Source: Erythrophleum ivorense (taxonomy: Eukaryota; Streptophyta; Magnoliopsida; Fabales; Fabaceae). From it: a stretch of 64,000 bases of DNA. This document shows, in pieces, positions 13,421-25,438 of the stretch. The DNA lies in NCBI GenBank assembly GCA_026724425.1, contig JAIUCV010000005.1:41699784-41763783 (forward strand). The letters are read 5' to 3'. The notes beneath the pieces were generated by a model that saw only the letters and a program-made list of their open reading frames with translations, had not been told where the DNA came from and did no database searches. How positions within the stretch are numbered: the stretch's first letter is position 1; each line of letters begins with the position of its first letter. A program made the position numbers and the translations under genes.

Positions 13421-15041
13421 TGTAATATCCTGTACCTTTAGTGTAAGGAATGATTTTTCGTAAAACATCAAAATTGAGCCGTATAAAAGCAAGTCCCTGA
13501 GACGAGTGATTTAAGCCCAAATAAAAATTTGATAAAATTTTAAATAATAAAAAAATGAGAATTTGAGTCTCAAATTGCCTAGAAACCGAGGTTGGAGTGG
13601 CTCAAAATATTGTCAAAAATTTAGTGGCATTTTCGTAAATATAGGTACTTTTTGGAAAACTCATAGGAGGGCTTTCTAAATGAAAAATTTGAGTTTTCTG
13701 GGGTTCTTAGAGGCCTAGAAAATGATGGGAAGCCCCAAGACAGTTAAAGCCTATCGATATATGTTTTCCAACAACGATGAGTCCAAACTTGGATTGATTC
13801 ATTTGGGAAGATTTTAGCTCCAAATTGAGTGATTCCAAAGGCATTTTATACAATTAGGAACCTAAATTTTATGACAGAAAAGACGGTTATAAAAAAGGAG
13901 CTAAAATGAAGCCAAAACGAAAATGCCACATATGCAGGACATAAATGTCATTTTCTAAAACAAATTTGGTCTTGAAGCTTTTTATATTAGGTGTTCCATC
14001 TCCTTGCTTCTTCTAACCTACTTGAGCTCATCCAAAATAGAGAAGAGGGCTAGAGAGAGACATACACCAAGAAGCCAAGGAAGAGAGGGAGAAATTTAAG
14101 AGAAAAGGTAAGAAATTGTAAGGATTTCCATGCTTCTTCTTCTTGAAACCTTGTTCCTCTTCTCTCAAGCTCTCTTTCCATGGCTTTGATGAGTGAAATG
14201 GTTCTATTTTGACCTTGAACCAGAGGAGAAGAGTTAGAGATTCAAAGAGGAAGTTAAGGCAACAAGAAACACCCTTGAAGAAGGCTTGATTCAAGGTAAT
14301 TTCTTTCTATTTGATTGCTTCTTCTTCCTTTGCTTCTTCTTGAGTGTTTCACCCAACTTGAGAGCTAGGGAGATAGGGTAGCTTCTAACTTAGAGCAAGC
14401 ATGGAACCATTGATTCAAGCTATAGGAAGTTAGAATATGCCAAGAAATTACAAGAGAAACTAATGAATTTCAAGTTAGGAAAGTGTAGAGTTCTTGAACA
14501 TAATATAAAAATTGATTTGATACATAAGTTTCCTTGCATGTGTGAGTATTTAATTGAGCTCCTAAGACCTCTAGGAAGCCTCCTAAGTGTATCTTCCATC
14601 AAGGAAAAATCAAAAACCCCATGGGCTCTCTCCTCCTCCATAAGCTTGGCCAAGCTAGGATAAATAGGTTAGGGGATGTTTTAATTTATTTTGGCCTTGG
14701 TTTAGGATTTCAAATGATGGTATAAGATGGGAGGAACCTATGGAAAAAATTTAGAAGCCATAGATTAGGAGATAAGGCTATAGCCTCCATAATGTAACCT
14801 TATAAAGCAACATGTACCTGGGCTTGTGAAAGTGAGTGTGTGATGGCTCCAAGGACCTTAAATGAAGTCAAAAGGCCTAGATATAAGAAGAGAATGGAGC
14901 CAAGCACTTAAATTATGGTAGTTGCTTCATTAGGTCAATAATGGAACCATATTGTAACAAATGGAACAAAGTGTGTTCTTAAGAATAAATTTAATGCTTT
15001 GGCTTGCTTCAAGAGTATAATTAAGTGTTATTCATAATGTC
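13421..15041 (+). mobile_element. Tekay-type LTR, 5' part, interrupted by element 1
   Basis: It starts TGTAATATCC next to CCTTT and runs for 1621 bases before element 1's LTR begins at 15042. It carries a donor-like GTAAGA at 14108, an acceptor ending at 14223, a 72-nt purine-rich block at 14224-14295, and a donor AAG|GTAATT at 14296. The remaining 3' half of this LTR is not seen in the window. No coding sequence. Confidence 0.75.
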
Positions 15042-15560
15042 TGTTATGTCTGATTTTCGTAAAACGATAGAAATGAGTACATTTTCAAAGCAAGTCCCTT
15101 GAAATGAATTAGTTAAGGTCCCAAAAAATTTAAGTAACATTCTAAACTCCTAAAAATGAGAATTCTAGCCTCAAACGGAAGAAAAAATGGAGCTAGAATG
15201 AAGAAACAAATTTTGATGAAAAACCTACGAAATGTAATGGCATTTTCATAATTTTGAGTAAATTTTGGAATTCACACAGGAGGGCTTTTTAAATGAAAGT
15301 TTTGAGTTTTTCGGGGTTCTCAGAGGCCCTAAAAATCATGCAAAGCCCTAAGATAATTAAATCTTGTCCGGGGGATGTTTTCCAACGTCGGTGCACCCGA
15401 ACTTTAACCAATTCATTCGGGAAGGTTTTAGCTCCAATTTGAGTGATTCCAAAGGTATTTTATTTAATTGGGAACCTAAATTTTATAATGAAAAAGACAG
15501 TTCTAAAAAAGGAGCTAAAATGAAGGAAAAATGAAAATGCAAAAAACGAAGGGCAAAATT

Positions 15561-16040
15561 AGAATTTTTGAAAAAGTCACTTTTCTACACCTATATATAG
15601 GTGGCGCCTCACACTCTCCCTCATTTACCTTCAGATTATTCAGCCCCAAACCAGAAGAAAAACCCTAGGAGAGAGGCGCACAAGAGAGGAAGAAGAAGGA
15701 GAAGAAAATCCAAGCTTACACCTCTTTTCCTCCCTTCTCCTTTGTTTCCTTTGATTAAAATGGAGTTTATAAATCTCAAAATTAGAATTTTTGAAAAAGT
15801 CACTTTCCTACACCTATATGTAGGTGGCGCCTCACACTCTCCCTCATTTACCTTCAGATTATTCAGCCCCAAACCAGAAGAAAAACCCTAAGAGAGAGGC
15901 GCACAAGAGAGGAAGAAGAAGGAGAAGAAAATCTAAGCTTAAGGTATGTTTTCATGGTAGTTTTTCATGCTTTTCTTCATCCACACCTCTTTTCCTCCCT
16001 TCTCCTTTATTTCCTTTGATTAAAATGGAGTTTATAAATC
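15561..16040 (+). repeat. Tandem duplication of the LTR core promoter (period 223)
   Basis: The block from 15561 recurs at 15784 with an offset of 223 bases. It covers the TATA region, the GGTGGCGCCTC motif (15600 and 15823) and the presumed first leader exon. The first unit lacks a 42-nt piece present in the second (about 15941-15982). That piece contains the AAG|GTATGT donor, so only the second unit keeps a splice donor. Confidence 0.85.
15592..15599 (+). promoter_or_regulatory. LTR TATA box, first promoter unit
   Basis: TATATATA sits inside the palindrome CTATATATAG and is followed at once by GGTGGCGCC. The second unit has the weaker CTATATGTAG at 15814-15823. The minus-strand LTR at 54352-57788 has the same TATA-plus-GGCGCC arrangement. 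Confidence 0.55.
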
Positions 16041-16877
16041 TGATTCAAGGGAGAAATTCAAGGGAATTTTCGGATTTAAAGAGAGGAGCTTGGAGAAAGT
16101 AAGATTCAAGCAAAAATAAGCAAAGAAACTAGGTAAAATCTCATCCTATGGTTGATATCTTCACCCACCCTTCTTCTCCATTTTGCCTAACCCTAGAATC
16201 CATAGGAGGATATGATTTTCAAGCCAAACCAAGCACGAATCTTAGGTATTTGAATGAGAAGAACAAGAATATGCAAAGAAAACAATAAAATAACCATTAG
16301 ATTTCAAGATGCAAATTCTAGGGTTTCAAGTGTTCCTTATAAATTTTGATTTTGTGTAATAATTTCTAGGTCTAATTAAGAGTTTAAATGAGCTCCTAAG
16401 ATCCCTAAGATGCTCCCCACATGCTTCCTCCTTCAAGAAAACAAAGAAAACTCCATAAAGGCCAAAATTGCCCTATGTCTCGAGCAAAGGGGGTTCTTAT
16501 AGCTAGGGAGAGTTTTAAATTTTTCTAAGGTATTCTTGAGTCATATTTGATGAATGAAAATGAGGGGAAGCCTTGGAAAAAATTTAGAACTCATAGAAAG
16601 TGATTTAGTGCTTTAGGTTCCATATTATAACCTAAAGAATCAACATGATGTTAGGCCATTTGTTTTAATTGTGTGATGACTCCAAGAGGTTTAAAAGGAG
16701 TCAAGAATCATATTTGAAAGGAAAGAATGAATCCTAGAAATTATTGGAGGGGTGTTGCTTCATTAGGTGCAATTATGGACCATAATAGGGTTTATAGAAC
16801 AACCTAGTGTTTAAGCAAGTTGTGTGGCCTTAGAATTTGTTTCATAAACCTAATTGGCTTCCATAAATTGTATCTAG

Positions 16878-16967
16878 GCCAAAAGAAATCATCTCCATAA
16901 ATTTGTGGATGTGTGGCCGAAGAGAGGAGCTTGAATCCAAAGAGAAAAATGTGTAATTGTGTGCAAG
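16878..16967 (+). other. Putative leader exon 3 in element 1 LTR
   Basis: This 90-nt block is bounded by an acceptor-like GTATCTAG (ending 16877) and a donor-like AAG|GTAGCT. The same block occurs in nine other LTR copies with lengths of 87-109 nt. Splicing from 16968 to the acceptor at 19101 would join it to gag and remove about 2.1 kb, including the PBS. Splicing itself is inferred. Confidence 0.5.
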
Positions 16968-18946
16968 GTAGCTCTCTCCACCTTCTCTCATGCATGGATG
17001 TGTATTTAGCTTGTCTTAGAATGTGTGTATGTGTATTTTCAAGCCATGAAAAGTATGCTAGCATGATTTTGTATGCCATGATTCATGATGACATATTGTG
17101 ATTTCAAATGAATGTATGATATTTGTTTGAGTTTGCTTGAGTGTGGAGAGGCCAAGAATTCTTAACCATGGTGAGGATGAGTCAAGAACCTTTAGAATTG
17201 GTTAAAACAAAGTAAAGAGTCTCCCAAAAGTAAAGTGGGCTCCCAAGAGTATGGTTGAGTCCAAATCTCTTAAATAATGGGTGAAGCAAGTCCAAAATCT
17301 ATAAGGAAAAGGGTGAGACCAAACCAAACACTTAGTGAGCTCTTGAATATCTTGTATGACTTATTCACATATCAAGCTTACTTCTTGAATGTTCATGACT
17401 TCCATTTTATTCATGCATGCATTTTTAAGGCTTACTTTATATATATTATGTATGATTGAATGGGAGATGAGCTATTAGGATTCTTTGGATCTCATCCCCT
17501 CATCTCCAATGATCTAATATACTAGGTGGACTAAGTGGACATGGCAATAGGAGCCAATCACTTTGAAGGAAGAAGATTAACATCAATATGTCTAGCTTTT
17601 GCCTTTTTAGAACCATAATAATACTTAATGATGTATATTATTGTTGTAAATGGCCTATGACCCTTGAGACATATGTAATTATGATATTATATGATGTAGG
17701 AATAAAAGAATGTGTTATGTGAATGATGGAATATAAATTGAATATGTTATGGCATATAGTTTTATGGAAATATGCATAAGTGTGGATGAAAAAGCCAAAA
17801 TGAGATACATGAGATTTGGGACTATTTGGGCAGCTTACACAAGTCCTAATTGCGCTTTTAGACTTGCCTAAAAGATGCCAAGACTAAAGGAAAACCATTT
17901 GGTCACTTTGGTACCCCATATGGAGCCAAAAATGACCATAATGGAACCCTATGTCACTTTTTAGCCAAATGAGCTCTTCTTGATTTGAGATTTGGTAAAA
18001 ATTTAGAGCTTGTTGAGAGCTTTTTGGGAAGATAAAGATCATAATTTTTAAAGGTTTACAAAATATTTGATGAATTTTCAAAGTTGGCAATTTTTTTGGT
18101 TTTGATCTGCTGCACTATTCATTTGGTCTAAAAATGAAATCTGTCACACAAGGCTCAAATGATATTTAATTACCACAAAATTTTATTACAAGGAAACCAA
18201 ACATTCACAGTGACTCGTTCCAACTAGAAGCACCTCATTTGGAGGTCTAGAGAGGGAGATATGAATTTTTGAACATTCTGTCCAGTATCAAGAGTTTTAC
18301 CCGACTTGAGTTACTATTCTATTGAATTTTGAGGTCTAGGCTACTTGAGATGGTCTGGAAATATTTTTTTACACTAGCTAACATCCACAGATTTTTAGAT
18401 TGCTATCATTTACATGGATATATATTTTTGGAATTAATTGGACATTTTCAAAATTTGCTATAGAAATCTGTGACAGTTCCAGAATGTAATTTGACCTTTG
18501 GAATTTTTAGATATCAAACGTCCTTTGTGATAGATGTTATGGTCTAGACATATTTTTAGTGTGAAGTATACATCTGTAGCTTTCTAGAATGACTAAGAAT
18601 GCGTGATTTCTATTTTTTTAGAATTAGTTATGATTTTTCAAAATTCGGTAAGAAAAAGGGCCAAATCTGGCTAAAAATAAACATCCATATTTTATGCTTC
18701 ATTTCAGTTTTTTTAAGTTGTGGGCCACATTTTATAATGCAAATGAGTTGTATTCATGTAATTAAATATGAGAATGCATAGTATGAGCTTACACGGTCCA
18801 CGTGACACGAAATGAAATTTTTATACATGACGTAATGCAATTAAATGCATTATTTTACTAAACTTTTTTTACTTCCTTCATAGATTTGATGATGTAATGC
18901 ATAAGAATGTTATGAGATGAGCTAGAAATTATGGTGTTACATTTAT

Positions 18947-18958
18947 TGGTATCAGAAC
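18947..18958 (+). other. Primer binding site, initiator-Met tRNA (element 1)
   Basis: TGGTATCAGAAC lies five bases after the LTR end. Eleven of its twelve bases match the complement of the plant initiator-Met tRNA 3' end. It marks the LTR at 15042-18941 as a 5' LTR. Confidence 0.9.
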
Positions 18959-19099
18959 AAAGGTTCAGGCTCTTGATGTGGGTTATAACTTGTGTTTATG
19001 AGTTGCCTAGATGCATATGAGCTTGTTTTCGGATGAATTAAGTGTGATTGATGGTGGAAGTGTTCCATTGTTTCATATTATAACTTGTTATGATGTTTC

Positions 19100-19101
19100 A
19101 G
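19100..19101 (+). other. Putative 3' splice acceptor before gag (element 1)
   Basis: A T-rich tract ending GATGTTTCAG lies four bases before the gag ATG at 19106. Element 2 has the equivalent site at the same place, which is why I read it as functional rather than chance. Confidence 0.5.
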
Positions 19102-19105
19102 CACA

Positions 19106-20330
19106 ATGGTGAACACTAAGAGAGGTCGACCCTCTAGAGAGGCTCGTGTTGATGAAGCCAAGCCTAGTGATCCAGTAGCTAGAGCCTTACAGTCTATCAT
19201 GGCTCGTTTGGATCAATAACATATCGTTATTATGCAGTTTTAGGAATGGCTTGCTGAGAGAGATAGCCAGGGCCCTACACCTACTCCTTCTTTGCCACCT
19301 CTACACTCAGATCGTCCCGAGTACTTAAAGGTGACTCACCCAGATGCACAGCCACACACGCAGATGGTTGCCCTTATTCCACTAGCTCAGACTCCTTTTG
19401 CTCAGCAGCAGCCCTCGACTAGAAAGATTATTACCCAATTCAGAAAGTTTGGGCCTCCCACGTTTAATGGTGAGATGAACTTAGATAAAGCTTAAGCCTA
19501 GATCATGCAGTTAGAGAAAATCTTCAAGGTGATGGAGTGTACGTCTGAGCAAAAGGCCAAGATGGCTACATTCCAATTGCAAAAAGAAGCAGATTATTGG
19601 TGGAAGGACACCGAGCTGATTTTGAGGGCGAGGAATTCCCTAATTACATGGGAGGCATTCCTTGAGGTATTCCACGAGAGATAATTCCCGATTCCATTAG
19701 AGATGGGAAAGAATTAGAGTTTATTTTGTTCAAACTGACTAAGGGGATGTTTGTGGACCAGTATGTGGCGAAGTTTGTTAAGCTCTCTAGATACTCCTCC
19801 TATTTATAGAGACATGATGATAAGAGGTAGAGAGTGGACAGATTAGAGAAGGGCTTGCTCCCTGAGATCAAAGATAGGTTGGTGCCACAGAGAATAGGCA
19901 CTTTAACACCCTTATAGAAGTATGCAGAGTAATAGAAATGAATCTCAGGATGATGTAGCCCAGTTCCAGTGCTAGACCACCCCTCCCTGAGCCCAAAAGA
20001 CTTAGAAAGGGATCACAGGCTGTGATGACTAGTAGGAAAGGTGGTAAAGGCTAGTGGGGCTAAAAGGGAAAGAGATGGAGGACTCAGTCAAGCAGAGGCA
20101 GTTTCACACCCAGCACATGTCCTCAATATGGCAGGAACCATGGCACTAGACCGTGCTACGAGGGGCAAAACGTATATTTCAGGTGTGGTAGGCTAGGGCA
20201 TATGGCCAAAGATTGCACCCAAGCTCTTCCACAGTTCATACAGCAGAGGGAGATGGCTTCTCCTCCTAGACCTCAGACACAGAGTAGAGTCTTTGCCCTG
20301 TCACAGTAGGAGGCTAGCTAGTCCCTGAAT
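19106..20330 (+). pseudogene. gag: Ty3/gypsy gag, broken (element 1)
   Basis: Gag would form the virus-like particle and bind element RNA. The start ATG at 19106 has a good context (cacaATGg). The capsid part is recognisable: FRKFGPPTFNGE near 19440, LEKIF near 19512 and WWKD near 19600. It ends in a basic region and a zinc knuckle near 20168-20212. The knuckle reads YFRCGRLGHMAKDC, so the first Cys of the CCHC motif has become Tyr (TGT to TAT). At least eight in-frame stops and several frame changes break it; the early ones are CAA to TAA, CAG to TAG and TGG to TAG. It cannot make a working Gag. Confidence 0.85.
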
Positions 20331-20349
20331 CTAATTCAAGGTGTTATTA

Positions 20350-20640
20350 GAATAAATAATTTTTTTTGTGACTGCATTATTCAATTCGAGTGCTAGCCAC
20401 TCTTTTATTTCATATGACTGTGCTAGGAGGTTGGCTATGATTATGCATACATTACCATATGATTTGCATGTATCTACCCCCACAGTAAACCAAGCCATTA
20501 CCTCTCATACTTGCTTGAATTGTGTGATTCAGTTTAATCATTGTCTGACCACCCTTGATTTGATTTGTATGCCTCTTATTGATATTGATGTAATTATTGG
20601 CATGAACTAGATGTTTGTGAATAACGACACATTAGATTGT
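20350..20640 (+). pseudogene. Retropepsin-like protease fragment (element 1)
   Basis: An aspartic protease domain follows gag in a different frame. The active-site region reads LFNSSASHSFIS, where the family has a D-S/T-G-A core; both the catalytic Asp (now Asn) and the Gly (now Ser) are lost. The later conserved IIGMN motif, normally followed by Trp, ends in a stop (TGG to TAG) at about 20608. The domain would have cut the Gag-Pol polyprotein. As written it is catalytically dead. Confidence 0.8.
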
Positions 20641-20814
20641 AGCCACAAATGTATTACTTTACCTGAGTGTGGGACTGTGCCTAGTACGAGGGCTGAGTTA
20701 TCTATCATGACCACCTCCTAAGTTGAGAGATCTCTAGGGCATGGTTGTCAGGGGTATCTAGTTTTCTTTTCAGTCTAGTTTGAGGTAGAAGAGGGTATAA
20801 ATGAGATTCCCGTA

Positions 20815-21889
20815 GTGAGGGAGTTTCTAGAGGTATTCCCTAGAGAGATTAGCGGACTACCTCCAAAGAGAGAGGTAGAGTTTCCTATAGATATTGTACC
20901 TAGGGCAAGTCCAGTGTCTAAGGCCTCGTATAGGATGGCCCCCACTGAGTTAGCAGAACTTAAGAAATAGATAGAAGAGCTCTTAGAAAAAGGTTTAATT
21001 AGACCCAGTGTCTCATCGTGGGGAGCTCCAGTCTTATTTGTAAAGAAGAAAGACGAGAGACTTAGATTATGTATAGATTATCGAGAACTCAATAAGATTA
21101 CTATTAAGAATAAGTATCATCTCCCTCGCATAGATGACCTCTTAAATCAGTTAGTAGAAGTGTCAGTGCTTTATAAGATAGACCTCAGGTCGGGATACTA
21201 TCAGCTTAGAATAAAGGCTGAGGATATTCCTAAGACAGCTTTTAGAACTAGATATGGGCATTATGAATTTTTAGTTATGTCCTTCAGGTTGACAAATGCA
21301 CCCGCAGTCTTCATGGATTACATGAACAGAGTTTTCAGACCATACTTAGATAGGTTTATAGTTATCTTCATAGATGACATCCTCATCTACTCAAAAAGTA
21401 GAGAGGAACATGAGCAACACCTGAGATTAGCCTTAGAGACCCTGAGAGAAAGATAGTTGTACGCTAAACTTAGTAAATGTGAGTTCTGGCTCACTAAGGT
21501 TCAGTTTCTAGGTCATATGATCTCTTAGGCAGGGATCGCAATAGATCCCTATAAGGTAGAGGCAGTATTACAGTGGGAGAAACCTAGGACAGTGACAAAG
21601 ATCAGGAGCTTCCTAGGTTTAGCAGGTTATTATAGGAGGTTCATTCAGGACTTTTCTCATATAGCGATGCCACTAACCCGACTTACTAGAAAGAATGTGT
21701 CATTTGTGTGGAATGAGAAATGTGAGAGTATTTTTCAAGAATTGAAACACAAGTTGACCATGGCCCCAGTTTTAGTACTCTCTGACCCTAGAGAGACTTT
21801 TATAGTCTACAGTGATGCTTCTAAGAAAAGGTTAGGATGCGTACTTATGTAGAAAGGCTGAGTGGTAGCTTACGCTTCTAGACAATTAA
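20815..21889 (+). pseudogene. pol: Ty3/gypsy reverse transcriptase and RNase H start (element 1)
   Basis: This is the best-preserved coding block of element 1. The RT core shows LPPKREVEFPIDIV near 20860, YRMAPTELAELKK, then SSWGAPVLFVKKKD, LRLCIDYRELNK, IDLRSGYYQLR at 21179-21211, and the catalytic FIDDILIYS near 21370. The connection domain FLGLAGYYRRF (near 21610) is followed by RNase H YSDAS near 21810, with its first Asp intact, and VAYASRQLR. Only a handful of stops occur, nearly all TAG. Similarity to element 2 stops at about 21889, shortly before a solo LTR. The rest of RNase H, integrase and any chromodomain are missing, so assignment to the Tekay group rests on likeness to element 2. 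Confidence 0.9.
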
Positions 21890-21910
21890 GAAGTGAACCA
21901 CTAATGGAAA

Positions 21911-24900
21911 TGTAATACCTTATCTCCTTAGCCTTCAAATCATATCACATAGGCTTATCTTAGCACAATTACATGAATATCACACTTTCAAGTAGCAAAA
22001 ATTACATAATTGAAAGGCCATTTACATCATCCTTGGCTTTAAGGGCCATGTGGACTTACAAATTCATTTTTCATCCATAAAATATCCATTCATATCAAAA
22101 ACATCACAACTCATCTCAAGAATCGTGGATTTGGAACCACATTTCAAGAAAACCAAAATTTGCTCTCGGGTTAGTGTTCTAGATTTCTGATATAAACTTT
22201 GGAAAGTCATAACTAATGTTATAAAAATTGAACTCATGCATATAATAGCTTTCTAGAAATCTCTAGATGTTAACTAATGATTAAAAATAGTTCTAGACAA
22301 AGACAATGGCATTTAGCCCACGAAAAATAATAGAATAGTATATCAAGTCTATTCTTGAATAGTTACAGGACCTGGAACTTCAATTTTTTTCTCCCTCTAT
22401 AGAGCTCCAAATGAGGTGAGCTCAATGGCTATGAAAAGCTTATGACTTTTAGTTTATGCCTACAAAATTTCATAAGTATTGGACTTCATTTGTCCTATGA
22501 ATAACATAAGAAAGCAAACTGATCATATGAACAATACCCCTTAACAGTTTATGCATAATTTGACTAGTTTTGAAAAATCATAATAAATTTTCTAGAGCTC
22601 CAAATTGAGTGCTCTTTAGCTCCATGAAAAGAAATAGATGAGACCTATTTTCTTGCCAAATTTCATATGAAAAGCCGTCCATTTGGCTAGACTTTGGTTT
22701 AACTCAAGAAATAGTCAAATTTGGAGTCCATAATCGGATAACAAGGTACCAAATGACCTTCCCATGGTTCCATAGCCACTTGGGCACGTCCAAAAGCACT
22801 ATTGCAACATATATGAGCATGCCAAAAGGTTCAAATCATCATGGAGCTTATTCTCACCATTTCACTTGCATTCATACACATACACATCTTAGCATATGGG
22901 TGACAAAAACTCATATTTATTTATATGATTCCAAAATGAATACATACATTATATTAACATATATTTGAACTTGCTCAAAGGTCTATATTACATATACAAC
23001 ATGTGATTACAAATATTGCCATCAAAATGCTTAAATATCTATTCCATTGTCAAGTCTTGCTCTTCAAGATGTTTAGCCTTCATTTCTTGGTCTATTTAGC
23101 TCACCTAGACATGGTTAGACATATGTTGGGGAAGAGTGAGATTCAAAGAATTCCAATAGTTTTTACTCTTTCAAATATACATAATGGATTCAATTATATG
23201 TCAAAGAATGCATGCATGTTATTTAAGCTACTAATGAACATACATAAATCATTTTCCATATGAACTTGTACATATCAAACATAGGCTCTCAAAGGCATTA
23301 GTCTAGCCTCACCTAACTTTATTAGAACTTTTGGATTTGTCTCACCCACTTTCAAGGAATTTTTCACTTAATCTCACCCTTTTTGAGACTTTTAGCTTTA
23401 TCTCACCCATTCTTAGGGACTTTTGGCTCATTCTCACCCATGCTAAAGGACTTTTGGCATAATCATACCTATTCAAGCCACATTGCATTCATAAATATCT
23501 TTTAAGAAGCATAATGGTATCATAACATGTATTCAATGGCTAGAAACATATCTCATAGTTCAAACATACACACAAGCACTTAATGATAAGTAAACATCCA
23601 AACAATACATGTGAGAAAGGTTAGAGAGTTACCTTGAATCAAGAAAATAAGCTTTTCTCTTTAATTTTTCTTCCCCTTTTCAGCCGAACATATGCAACTA
23701 GGTGGAGCTTGATTCCATTGGCCTAGACACATTAAATGGGACATAATTATATCATTGAAGCAAGCTATAACCTTAAATAGACTCTATATATACCTACTTT
23801 CTCATATAACTCCATTATAGTTCCATATAAGACATAATGAAGCAACTCTTAGAATTCATGATCTTGGCTCCTATTTCTCATTCATTCTAGGTCTCTTAAC
23901 TCCATTTAGACTCCTTAGAGCCATCACAATTTCAATTCAAGGAGTCTAGATACAACTTGCTTTCTTATATCTTAAAATGGAGCTTACACCTCCATCTCAT
24001 AAATCATGATTTCTAAATTCATTCTAATGCTTCCTTTGATATTCATTAATCATATCTAGTTCCTTTCTAGTATTAAAAGTAATTAAAACTCTCCCTAGGT
24101 GCTTGGTTCTAGTTTGGCCGAGATATGAGCAAAGGAAGAAGCCCATGGAGTTGTCTTGGTTTTCTTAGGGAGTTTGCCACTTGTGGAGCTTCTTAGATGT
24201 CTTGAGAACTTAATCACTCTCTTAGACAACCTAAATTGTTATTAGAAAGTCTCATACATATCAAAGTGCAATAAAATCCCTAACTTTGATAACTTAAATT
24301 CTAATGCTTATTTTTTGAATTTCATTGCATATTCCTATTTTTCATACTCTAAAACCTATGTTTCTTCCTTACTTTGGTCAGAATTCATCTTTTATTAGAT
24401 GGGCTTAAGGCTGGCCGAACAAACATGGGAAAAGAGCAAGTAAGAGGAGCATGGAAGGCTATGGAATTTACCTTGATTTAATGCCTTTTCAAGAGCACTT
24501 TCACTTGCTTTTAGCTTCTACTTCAAATTTTGATTTCTTCCCACTGGACTAGCTACAAACTAGTCCCAATTGAGTCATTAAAACCATAGAAAGAAAAAGA
24601 AGGAGGAGAATAAGATTAATGAAGGAAGGAGCATAAAAATCCATAGTTTTCTCACATTTTTGCTAAGCTTTTCCTTCCTCCTTTGCTTCCTTCTTGTGTG
24701 TCTCTCTTGGCTAGTCTCTCCCCTAGTTTGAAGTAGAACTAAAGTCGGTTAAGAGAGGAGGAAAGGTGGGAAGTGTAAATAAGACACAAGGAGGCTTATT
24801 TATGACTTTTTAAAATTCTAATTTTGTCCTCTTTATTAGTTCCTTCCATTTGGGTTTATTTTAACTCTTTTTTTAGAACCATCTTTTCTATCATAAAATT

Positions 24901-25328
24901 TAGGTCCTCTAATATAAAATGCCTTTAATTTCACTCAAATTGAATTTAAAACCTTTTCGAATAAACTGATCAAAGTTCAGGTCAGCTGATACTTTAAAAT
25001 GTAAACTAGAAGGGTTTGAAATATTCTAAGGATTTGTATAGTTTTTAAGACCTCTGAGAATCCTATGAAACTAAATTTTTTCATCTAAAGATCCCTCCTT
25101 TAATTTTTTTTTTAAAACGCCCAAATTTATGAAAATGCCATGACATGTTTGTAAATGTTTGTTTAGCTATTCTGGCTCCATTTTCAAAGCACCTTTGGCC
25201 TTGCATTTTTGTTCTTTAATGTCTAGATCATTGCTCTAATTTTGCTTGGCCTGAACTCTTCCCATTTAGGGGAATTCCTTTTTTAACTGATTAGTTTCAT
25301 GCCGTTTACAAAGAAACTGAGTATTATA
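21911..25328 (-). mobile_element. Solo LTR (Tekay type), minus strand, TSD GGAAA
   Basis: A 3418-bp LTR in reverse orientation has perfect GGAAA duplications at 21906-21910 and 25329-25333. On the minus strand it shows a TATA-like box near 24803, a donor GTGAGA at 24655, an acceptor (TAGTCCAG) followed by a 72-nt block ending at 24472, a donor GTAAAT at 24471, and a 90-nt block at 23722-23633 with donor GTAACT at 23632. The tandem repeat is at about 23290-23470. No internal domain remains. Confidence 0.9.
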
Positions 25329-25438
25329 GGAAAAGTACAGAAAGTTAGAATTAAAAGTCTCCTAATAAAAAAGAATAAGTAACAAAAGATTAGTAGGCTT
25401 AGTATACAAGTCTAAGAAAGAGATTGAGATACTTTATG
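25329..25438. other. Unidentified sequence between two solo LTRs
   Basis: The segment is purine-rich, with no ORF and no match I recognise. It belongs to the same pre-insertion sequence as 28597-29269 and 32866-34480, because the solo LTRs on both sides are bounded by target duplications. Confidence 0.5.

Larger units (their letters stand above)
15042..18941 (+). mobile_element. 5' LTR of Ty3/gypsy element 1
   Basis: A 3.9-kb LTR starts TGTTATGTC and ends GGTGTTACA, directly before a PBS. It is longer than its relatives mainly because of a promoter duplication at 15561-16040. In order it shows TATA boxes, a donor at 15943, a donor at 16133, an acceptor at 16877, a 90-nt exon-like block, a donor at 16968, and the degenerate tandem repeat at about 17139-17335. 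It is inserted in another LTR (left 5-mer ATGTC, 15037-15041). The ORFs inside it are lysine- and arginine-rich chance frames that exist only because of the duplication. Confidence 0.8.

Noticed and set aside
15601..16102. Basic lysine/arginine-rich ORFs (96 and 92 aa) as real genes
   Set aside because: They lie in the duplicated LTR promoter/leader, resemble each other only because of the tandem duplication, and are not open in other LTR copies.
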